Made by a program: the position numbers and the translations under genes. From QQVM01 sp964544885 (GTDB taxonomy: Bacteria > Bacteroidota > Bacteroidia > AKYH767-A > 2013-40CM-41-45): a stretch of DNA of 5,488 nucleotides. The stretch lies in assembly GCA_964544885.1 (NCBI GenBank), contig CAZJDX010000062.1, positions 1 through 5,488 on the forward strand. The letters run 5' to 3'. This document shows positions 1-5,488 of the stretch, in pieces (position 1 is the first letter of the stretch; each line of letters begins with the position of its first letter). The notes beneath the pieces are model-generated. The model did not search any database. It was not told the DNA's origin and saw only the letters and a list, made by a program, of their open reading frames with translations.

Positions 1-170
1 TACAAGATAAAACTACGCTTTAATGAATAAAACGACAAATCAGACAAACCCGGATCCTGGTGACCAGCCTCCAAAGGTTCGATTGAAAACCTGCCAATAA
101 AAATCTTCACGGGCATTCATCAGGTTTCAGACCTTTTTCGTAGCTTTCCGTTTAGAACGACAAGCCATAA
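1..170. other. Leader region upstream of the lysyl oxidase gene
   Basis: No gene is supported here. The + frames are interrupted by stops. The only readable minus-strand frame is about 26 codons long (an ATG near 121 read leftwards) and lacks support. Two small inverted repeats are visible: CTGGT-G-ACCAG at 57-67, and AGGTT/AACCT at 75-79 and 88-92. Neither is followed by a T-run, so I do not call a terminator. The stretch most likely holds the 5' control region of the gene starting at 171. Any upstream gene ends outside the window. Confidence 0.6.
141..148 (+). promoter_or_regulatory. Weak candidate -7 element (TAGCTTTC)
   Basis: TAGCTTTC matches 7 of 8 positions of the Bacteroidota -7 consensus TAnnTTTG. 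It lies 22 bp before the ATG at 171, close to the 24-bp distance of the much better element ahead of the third gene. No TTG or TTTG is found at the expected 19-21 bp upstream, so the -33 half is missing. It is the best candidate I see for the first two genes, but it is weak. Confidence 0.25.
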
Positions 171-2240
171 ATGAAAACAAAATTACTACTCCTGATTCTG
201 TGCGCAGTCTTACCATCCATTAACTACGCACAATGTACTACCAGTAATGCTACTTCCTGCCGTTGTGAAGATTCTACTCAAACCGATTGCGATCTCTTAC
301 CGGATATACAAATAGGTCATCCTCCATTTTATGATCTTGGCGACACCTATGGGGTGATCGAATATTCACAAACCGGTCATGGGGTGGATAACGGCAGACT
401 GAAAGTATCCGTTTCGACACCCAATCCTGGTTTTGGTCCGCTGGAAATTCACGCGACAAATATTTTCATTTGTGGAACAGACACATTTGTCGGAACAGCT
501 CCCAGCATTTGTCCGGACGGAATAACCTATCCTGGAATTCTCATCAACCAGCGCATTTATCATAAGTCGGGTAATACCATGAGTTATTATGACCGCGCGG
601 CCGGAACGATGACATATCATCCCAGCCACAGTCATATGCACGTTGACAACTGGGGTAACTACACCCTTCGCACGCGCGACACCGCCGAATCGAATCCGCT
701 GCTTTGGCCCATCATAGGCTCCGGAACGAAACTCGCATTTTGTGTGATGGACTATGGTACCTGTGCCGGATGGGCGGATCATTGTCTTGACAGTTCCGGA
801 AATTCGCTGAACGACAACAGTGATTTCCCAAATTATGGATTAGGCGGTGGCAATTATAGCTGCTCCAGCGTAATACAGGGAATTTCTTCAGGTTATATTG
901 ACATTTACTGGACCTCCCTGGATGGAATGTGGATTGATATTCCGCCAGGTATCTGCAACGGGGATTACTGGATCGTAACGGAAGTTGATCCAAATCAGAA
1001 TTTCCTTGAATCGGATGAAAGTAACAATGTATATGCCGCTCCATTCACGCTTACACAACAGGAACCAAACCCCGCCACACAAACCACCAGAGTGAATATT
1101 TCCAATAGCGTATTGAATCTTTGCCAGGGAGAAAGTACAACGCTTACCGTGGATAATAGTCTGGCAAATGCAAGTTACCTGTGGAGCAATGGTGACACAA
1201 CCGCATCCACTACGGTCAGCACAGCGGGAATCTACAGCGTTGATATAAGCACCAGCTGTGGCACAGGACAAAGTTATTCAGTTGAGGTGAATGTTTTCAA
1301 TCCTCCATCCTCTCCTTTAACCGTAAATGATACTATTCCAACTCCAGGTTCTGCCATTCTGAATGCAAGCGGTACCGGAACCATAAACTGGTATGATGCG
1401 GCCAGCGGAGGTAATTTACTCAGCACAGGAAACATTTTCATAACACCTTCAATTAATACAACAACCAGTTTTTGGGCGGAGAGCGTTGAAGAGCACAATG
1501 GATTAAGTTTTCAGATAGGACCGCAGGATTCTTCGGTTGCCTCAGGAGCTTCGTCGGTAACTAACCAGTACCTTGAATTTGATTGCTACAATACAATTAT
1601 TCTGCACAGTGTAAAGGTATATGCTCTCAGCGCCGGTACCCGGACCATAGAACTGAGTGATAACCAGGGAACCTTATTGCAGAGCAAACTTGTTTCGGTT
1701 AATGCGGGTATGACTGTTGTCATTCTCGACTTCCAGATCAGTCCCGGTACAGGTTACAGGCTGTCAAAGACTGGCGGAGAATTGTTCAGAAATAATAACG
1801 CCAACGGGCTAAACTACCCTTATACTGTTGACAATTACTGTTCCATCACCGGCTCTTCACAAGGTACCGGTTATTATTATTTCTTTTACGACTGGAATCT
1901 GCGCCTTCCTTCCAGCCAGTGCGTAAGTCCAAGGGTTCCTGCACTCGCAGTAGTGGCAAACCCCAACTCAATTGCCGACGTAAACCGCCTGAACTCACTG
2001 CAGGTATATCCTAATCCTGCGAAGAATGAGCTTTCGGTAAGGTTTGAGCTGGAAAATTCACACTCACTTATTATTGAACTGTTGGATGCGACAGGACGTA
2101 TTGTACGTTCAAAAAACCTGAACGCATACAGTGGCACTTATAACGAACGCTTCGAACTGGAAGCTCTGCCACGCGGTGTGTACGGAGTTCACATCTTGTC
2201 TGAAGACAAGAATTATTACCACCGGGTCGTCTTACAATAG
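171..2240 (+). CDS. Secreted lysyl-oxidase-like copper amine oxidase with Ig-like modules and T9SS tail
   Basis: This 689-aa protein probably oxidises primary amines such as peptidyl lysine to aldehydes with a copper/quinone cofactor, outside the cell. Residues 1-20 are a signal peptide ending NYA. Residues about 44-292 are the lysyl oxidase domain: LPDI start, AGTMTYHPSHSHMH (144-157), GTKLAFC (185-191), and GYIDIYWTSLDGMWIDI (241-257). H153, H155 and H157 match the human LOX copper ligands H292/H294/H296. K187 and Y246 match the cofactor residues K320 and Y355. The SDESNNV stretch (281-287) matches the human SDYTNNV. Then come an Ig/PKD-like module (about 307-376), an Ig-like module with INWYDAASGG (405-414), a beta-rich module (about 446-590) and a T9SS type A-like tail (about 610-689; VYPNPA, LPRGVY). 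There is no clear Shine-Dalgarno; the start is set by the signal peptide. It is probably in an operon with the next gene. The family call is strong; substrate and activity are inferred. Confidence 0.9.
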   Translation: MKTKLLLLILCAVLPSINYAQCTTSNATSCRCEDSTQTDCDLLPDIQIGHPPFYDLGDTYGVIEYSQTGHGVDNGRLKVSVSTPNPGFGPLEIHATNIFICGTDTFVGTAPSICPDGITYPGILINQRIYHKSGNTMSYYDRAAGTMTYHPSHSHMHVDNWGNYTLRTRDTAESNPLLWPIIGSGTKLAFCVMDYGTCAGWADHCLDSSGNSLNDNSDFPNYGLGGGNYSCSSVIQGISSGYIDIYWTSLDGMWIDIPPGICNGDYWIVTEVDPNQNFLESDESNNVYAAPFTLTQQEPNPATQTTRVNISNSVLNLCQGESTTLTVDNSLANASYLWSNGDTTASTTVSTAGIYSVDISTSCGTGQSYSVEVNVFNPPSSPLTVNDTIPTPGSAILNASGTGTINWYDAASGGNLLSTGNIFITPSINTTTSFWAESVEEHNGLSFQIGPQDSSVASGASSVTNQYLEFDCYNTIILHSVKVYALSAGTRTIELSDNQGTLLQSKLVSVNAGMTVVILDFQISPGTGYRLSKTGGELFRNNNANGLNYPYTVDNYCSITGSSQGTGYYYFFYDWNLRLPSSQCVSPRVPALAVVANPNSIADVNRLNSLQVYPNPAKNELSVRFELENSHSLIIELLDATGRIVRSKNLNAYSGTYNERFELEALPRGVYGVHILSEDKNYYHRVVLQ

Positions 2241-2254
2241 TTACAAACAAAAGG

Positions 2255-3493
2255 ATGCTCAGGCTGGCGTTCATTTTATCCACTCTGCTGTTTTGGTCAG
2301 GAAGCAGTGTGGCGCAGACGCTCTTCACCACCTATGACCGGTTCAATTCTCCTTTGCCGGACAATCAATGCCGCTTTGTCGCAATAGATTCGCTAAATAC
2401 TAAATGGTTTTGTACCGAGTATGGTCTGGCTATACTGAATGATACAGGATGGCAGGTTTATACCACTGTGAATTCAGACATCAGTGACAACTCCCTTAAA
2501 CATATTTCTTTCGACAGTCTGGGTAAGGCATGGATCTCTACTCAAAGCGGTGGGTTAACTGTATTCGACGGAATTAACTTCACGACATATAACACTTCCA
2601 ATTCCGGGATCGCTTCCAATTACATCCGGAGCGTAAACATAGATCGCTTTGGAGTGAAGTGGATCGCAACTGATCAGGGACTGTGCCGATTTGATGATTC
2701 AATATGGACAGTTTATAATATTCACAATTCTTCTATTCCGGTGAATCACGTCACAGTGGTGGAATTCGAAAATGATTCGACAAGGTGGCTGGGTACGGTT
2801 AACGGAGGGCTGGTCAGAATGACAGACACAACCTTCACCTATTGGAATTCATACAACAATTCATTTCCTGACAATACCATATTGGACATTCATATTGATA
2901 ATGGAGGTATTAAATGGATGACATGTCCCGCCGGAGGATTAATCCGTTTCTATAACGGTACCTGGTTTGCCTATAACACCGTGAGCTCTTCAATACCCGG
3001 CAATAGTTTGAACTCCCTGCTTCAGGATTCATTGGGAAATTTTTACATAGGATCATATGGCCATGGACTGATAAAGAATTCCGGATTCGATTATCCGCAT
3101 TGGGATACTCAAAACAGCGCCATGCCGGATGATATCGTATTCTCTGTAGCAACAGAAGGAAATGGAATATTCTGGCTTGGCACAAACTCTTCAGGCGTTG
3201 TCCGCTTTGATGAAAATCTGTGGAGCAGCATTAGGGAGAAAGAAGATGTGTTCGATTTACAAGTCATACCTACGGTATTTTCAAATTCCATCCATGTTTA
3301 CTCCGGGGAATCATCCATTGAATCCTTATCCGTGCTTTCGGTCAACGGAAATATTCTGCGTTCCATTGTTTCGCCTTTTCCTTTTATTAACGGAACAGAA
3401 TTAAATTTAGGGGAACTGGAAACCGGGATCTACTTTTTATCCGCCAAATCCAGACACAAATCCCTTGTCAAAAAAATAGTGAAGTTGAATTGA
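2255..3493 (+). CDS. Secreted seven-repeat Reg_prop-type beta-propeller protein with T9SS tail
   Basis: This 412-aa protein has a signal peptide (residues 1-20, ending SSVA) that fixes the start. Seven tandem repeats of 42-43 residues follow (about 24-320), each with the pattern aromatic-x-x-Y/W-N-x-x-N/S-S-x-I-P-x-N, then D-x-x-G-x-x-W-I-G-T, then G-G-L-x-R-F-D. This is the two-component regulator propeller repeat known from sensor domains of hybrid two-component systems. Seven units are the usual number for one closed propeller. Residues about 334-412 form a T9SS sorting domain (SLSVLSVNGNILRS, then LETGIYFLSA and VKKIVKLN). There is no transmembrane helix, kinase or DNA-binding part, so it is not a sensor kinase. 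It probably binds a ligand or partner at the surface or outside the cell. It starts 14 bp after the lysyl oxidase stop, so the two are likely co-transcribed and perhaps work together. The ligand is unknown. Confidence 0.88.
   Translation: MLRLAFILSTLLFWSGSSVAQTLFTTYDRFNSPLPDNQCRFVAIDSLNTKWFCTEYGLAILNDTGWQVYTTVNSDISDNSLKHISFDSLGKAWISTQSGGLTVFDGINFTTYNTSNSGIASNYIRSVNIDRFGVKWIATDQGLCRFDDSIWTVYNIHNSSIPVNHVTVVEFENDSTRWLGTVNGGLVRMTDTTFTYWNSYNNSFPDNTILDIHIDNGGIKWMTCPAGGLIRFYNGTWFAYNTVSSSIPGNSLNSLLQDSLGNFYIGSYGHGLIKNSGFDYPHWDTQNSAMPDDIVFSVATEGNGIFWLGTNSSGVVRFDENLWSSIREKEDVFDLQVIPTVFSNSIHVYSGESSIESLSVLSVNGNILRSIVSPFPFINGTELNLGELETGIYFLSAKSRHKSLVKKIVKLN
2324..3214 (+). repeat. Seven tandem propeller-blade repeats in the coding sequence
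   Basis: The repeat units begin at protein residues 24, 66, 109, 151, 194, 237 and 280 of the gene at 2255. The period is 42-43 residues (126-129 bp). Conserved points are the opening aromatic pair, the NS-x-I-P turn, the W-x-x-T strand and the GGL-x-x-F-D end. The repeats are diverged at the DNA level, so they reflect protein architecture and not a recent tandem duplication. Units 6 and 7 are the most degenerate (YIGSYGHGL and WLGTNSSGV in place of W-x-G-T-x-x-GGL). Confidence 0.85.
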
Positions 3494-3620
3494 GCGGTTA
3501 TTCACAGACAGAATACCTACTCTGTTGAACATGATTGTGATTCCTGGAAAATACAATTTGACAACTCGTCCAGATTCCATACACCCACTTGCGATCCGCA
3601 TCCCAACTGATTTTTGTGAG

Positions 3621-3664
3621 GCCGGTTGGTTTGATAGCGGAACAGAAAGGGCCTTTGTACCGGC
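3621..3664. repeat. Inverted repeat GCCGGT...ACCGGC with inner small palindrome
   Basis: GCCGGT at 3621-3626 is perfectly complementary to ACCGGC at 3659-3664, with 32 bases between. Inside lies a second small palindrome, AAAGG-G-CCTTT, at 3646-3656. The arrangement could form a branched RNA stem or be a protein-binding site. It is also short enough to be chance. No T-run follows it, which argues against an intrinsic terminator. Confidence 0.3.
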
Positions 3665-3737
3665 AAAATACAAATGCAGGCCAGCGCATATAAACGTATG
3701 TCTATATCTTTTCCTCGCTTATTGTTACGAAAAGGGA

Positions 3738-3767
3738 TTGTAATACTCGAATATTTTTTTATATTTG
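3738..3767 (+). promoter_or_regulatory. Bacteroidota-type promoter of the third gene
   Basis: TTG at 3738-3740 (-33 element) and TATATTTG at 3760-3767 (-7 element) are separated by 19 bp. The -7 element matches the Bacteroidota primary sigma consensus TAnnTTTG exactly, and the spacing is in the known 19-21 bp range. The surrounding DNA is AT-rich with a T7 run at 3754-3760. Transcription should begin near 3773-3775, giving an untranslated leader of about 17-19 bases before the ATG at 3792. This predicts that the third gene is transcribed apart from the first two. Confidence 0.7.
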
Positions 3768-3791
3768 ATTTGAACTTTTATTCAGATCAAC

Positions 3792-5488
3792 ATGAAAACG
3801 CCAACCCGAAGTGGCAGTGTGTTGTTGATTTTCCTTTTCTTTTTAACCGGTCTGCACACGCCATCAACTTCAATTGCACAATCTGCATCTTATCATCAGT
3901 TAAGTTTTGTTTATGGAACGGATACAACCAGTTTATCGGATTGGGGGGCTGTTGATTTTACATTTACGGGACACAGCGGTTACAAATTTTTGAACCTTAG
4001 TGTGGATACCGTTTGGGCTATTGAAAATGCGCCCATAGTTAGCATACAGGGAACAGGAGTCCCTCAAACCATCCGTCTTTGGTTTCCTCTACCTGATTCC
4101 GGTATTGTTATTCCTGAAATTGCAGTTGGCTTAACTTTTACCGACAGTCTCAAAACGGTCCCTCCTTCAATAACTGATACTGTTCCGCTTTCGGAGAACG
4201 AATACTTTATCGCGCCAGGTTCGTTCAGCGGTGGCGGAGGTCCAAAAATGGAGCCCGGAAAAGGTGAGAAACAAAAGGGTGGTGCACCTGCACAGGCAGC
4301 TCCTGCAGCAGCCACACACGCTGCATTTCCCAATCAGGAAGCGGGAGCTAATGAATGCGCCCCGGCTGCCGTCTCCAATAGCCTCAATTTTTTAAATTCG
4401 GTACATCCCGACTTGAATCTGCCTGTACAGGCAATCAGCATTGATACCCTCAAGCAGAAACTTGATTGGAATCCTGTTACCGGTGTGCCTCGCGCAAATT
4501 GGGTTGCCAATAAAAGAGCACATACCAAAAAGCGCAAGATGCGGATAACCACACTAACAGGAGGCAGGGATGCAATCAAAGAAATTCCCAAATTACTTGC
4601 GGATAAACAGGATGTAGAGATCGACTGTTACTTCAAAGGATCTGCAAAAGCGCATGTTATGAGTATTGTAAATTGCGTCAAGATGGCTGATGGAAAATAC
4701 GCCTTGTCTGTCAGGCATGATAGCCAGCAAGGCAAAGCGGGCGGTTTAGTTACTGAAATGGGATACTATGATCCGAAAACCGGAGACATGACCGGCGCAC
4801 TTTCTACTTACAAAGACTTCTTTATAGTTGTTGAATGTCCATCGCCTGTCAAACCACAGACTTCGCCCAAGCAACCAAAGCCGGGCAAGTCAGTGAAAAG
4901 TACAGGAGGAATTTCCGGCACTTCCGGTGGTGTTCCTGCAAGCGCCAACAATGCCCAGATTCAGGTTCGCAATATGGTGATAAATAATTTCAGTGACAGT
5001 ATTTCTCCACCTCCGCTTGGATCAAAAGACAGTGTTTCATTTACATGCTCCGTTATATTGGAAATATCTGTTGATACAGGCACTACCTTTACCGCGTTCA
5101 CAACCACCGGTACCAGTAAAATTATTCTGGATCATACCGAAGACATCGGACCGACAAGCTTTTTCGAAACCGAAATGGTTCAGATGGATCTTACAGGCGG
5201 AACCCTTCCGCCTGGTGTTATCTTCCGCGAAAGTCCTGTTCATCAATCTACAGGACTTATTCAGCAAAGTCCCGCTGCACCGGGGGTAATTGCCGAGGCG
5301 AACTTTATGCATCTGCACCTTGAAATGAGCATGAACGGGGGTATGTCCTGGATTCCGTTTGACCATGTTCTGCTGCTGGAAGGTGATAATAGCAGCGGTG
5401 TGGCATCTATTCCTGCCATGAGTACGTATGGATTGATCGTCTTGATCATTCTGATACTAAGCGTATCGGTATACTTTATCAGAAGATC
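3792..5488 (+). CDS. Exported C39/papain-like cysteine peptidase candidate with IPTL-CTERM-like tail (3' end outside window)
   Basis: The frame is open for 565 codons from ATG 3792 to the window edge with no stop, so the C-terminus is not seen. Residues 1-30 are a signal peptide (basic start, LLIFLFFLTG, SIAQ). Residues 31-140 look beta-rich. Residues 143-187 form a Gly/Pro/Ala-rich linker. Residues about 182-348 resemble a C39-type papain-fold peptidase: NECAPAAVSNSLNFLN with C189 as candidate nucleophile, H288 in KAHVMSIV, D310 in VRHDSQQG, and Q182 as possible oxyanion residue. A Pro/Lys/Gly linker (349-385) follows. The next beta domain (about 388-532) has TEMVQMDLTGG, RESPVHQSTG and MSMNGGMSW. 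The end, IPAMSTYG (540-547), then a hydrophobic helix (547-563) and RR (564-565), resembles an IPTL-CTERM sorting signal. It has its own promoter. Coding status and export are strong; peptidase activity is inferred and could have been lost. A non-enzymatic surface protein is the alternative. Confidence 0.85.
   Translation, partial: MKTPTRSGSVLLIFLFFLTGLHTPSTSIAQSASYHQLSFVYGTDTTSLSDWGAVDFTFTGHSGYKFLNLSVDTVWAIENAPIVSIQGTGVPQTIRLWFPLPDSGIVIPEIAVGLTFTDSLKTVPPSITDTVPLSENEYFIAPGSFSGGGGPKMEPGKGEKQKGGAPAQAAPAAATHAAFPNQEAGANECAPAAVSNSLNFLNSVHPDLNLPVQAISIDTLKQKLDWNPVTGVPRANWVANKRAHTKKRKMRITTLTGGRDAIKEIPKLLADKQDVEIDCYFKGSAKAHVMSIVNCVKMADGKYALSVRHDSQQGKAGGLVTEMGYYDPKTGDMTGALSTYKDFFIVVECPSPVKPQTSPKQPKPGKSVKSTGGISGTSGGVPASANNAQIQVRNMVINNFSDSISPPPLGSKDSVSFTCSVILEISVDTGTTFTAFTTTGTSKIILDHTEDIGPTSFFETEMVQMDLTGGTLPPGVIFRESPVHQSTGLIQQSPAAPGVIAEANFMHLHLEMSMNGGMSWIPFDHVLLLEGDNSSGVASIPAMSTYGLIVLIILILSVSVYFIRR

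Larger units (their letters stand above)
3494..3791. other. 298-bp intergenic stretch
   Basis: This separates the propeller gene from the third gene. It holds no gene I can support. A 72-codon + frame (TTG 3525, first ATG at 3531, to 3743) and two overlapping minus-strand frames are open across the same DNA. They have no signal peptide, domain or recognisable similarity and their compositions look random. A short ACAGA/TCTGT inverted repeat at 3508-3525 just after the upstream stop has an 8-base loop and no T-run, so it is not a convincing terminator. The last 55 bases are AT-rich and carry the promoter of the third gene. Confidence 0.6.

Noticed and set aside
75..92. GGTTCGATT resembling a tRNA T-loop
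   Set aside because: No acceptor, D or anticodon stems can be drawn around it and there is no CCA end.
366..1271. Several minus-strand and alternate + frames within the lysyl oxidase gene
   Set aside because: They lie wholly inside a well-supported gene with conserved catalytic residues and have no family features.
1360..1875. Repeated GGTACC-like hexamers in the lysyl oxidase gene
   Set aside because: They encode Gly-Thr in Gly/Thr-rich beta modules, fall at irregular spacing and are explained by codon choice.
2194..2211. Perfect 7-bp hairpin (TCTTGTC, loop TGAA, GACAAGA) near the end of the lysyl oxidase gene
   Set aside because: It lies inside the coding sequence with no T-run. A 7-bp stem with a short loop is expected about twice by chance in a window this size. 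An attenuator role cannot be excluded but is not supported.
3508..3525. ACAGA/TCTGT as terminator of the first two genes
   Set aside because: Five weak base pairs with an 8-base loop and no following T-run.
3437..3689. Minus-strand frames of 78 and 63 codons across the intergenic gap
   Set aside because: One runs into the coding sequence of the propeller gene, neither has a promoter or domain, and their peptides look like random translations.
3525..3743. 72-codon + frame in the intergenic gap as a small protein gene
   Set aside because: It starts at TTG (first ATG 3531), has no signal peptide or recognisable domain, overlaps two equally open minus frames and ends just before the promoter of the next gene.
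4993..5289. 98-codon + frame inside the third gene
   Set aside because: It is in a different frame from the continuous 565-codon frame, which has a signal peptide, ordered domains and a C-terminal helix. This one is a shadow.

Overview
The window looks like a piece of a Bacteroidota chromosome. Two of its proteins end in type IX secretion (T9SS) sorting domains, no gene start has a convincing Shine-Dalgarno sequence, and one gene is preceded by an exact Bacteroidota-type promoter (TTG, 19 bp, TATATTTG). Base composition is moderate (mid-40s % GC by eye). I cannot place it below phylum level. All three genes are on the + strand and all encode exported proteins. There are no RNA genes, insertion sequences or CRISPR arrays.

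Layout: (1) 1-170 is a leader without a supported gene. (2) 171-2240 encodes a secreted, multidomain lysyl-oxidase-like protein. Its copper-binding histidines and both residues that form the lysyl tyrosylquinone cofactor align without gaps to animal LOX. Ig-like modules, a beta-rich module and a T9SS tail follow. (3) 2255-3493, 14 bp downstream and probably co-transcribed, encodes a secreted seven-repeat 'two-component regulator propeller' protein, also with a T9SS tail but no kinase part. (4) 3494-3791 is a 298-bp intergenic stretch with a weak inverted repeat and, at its end, the promoter. (5) 3792-5488 is a long frame that runs off the window edge (565 codons seen). It encodes an exported protein with a probable C39/papain-like cysteine peptidase core, a C-terminal beta domain and an IPTL-CTERM-like membrane tail (IPAMS, then a hydrophobic helix, then RR).

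Together these genes suggest a cell-surface or secreted-protein locus. The first two products should leave the cell through T9SS. The third seems to use a different C-terminal signal of the exosortase-substrate type and has its own promoter. The most notable items are the apparently complete bacterial lysyl oxidase active site in a T9SS cargo, and the edge-truncated C39-like/IPTL-CTERM protein. No functional link between the third gene and the first two can be shown from sequence alone.
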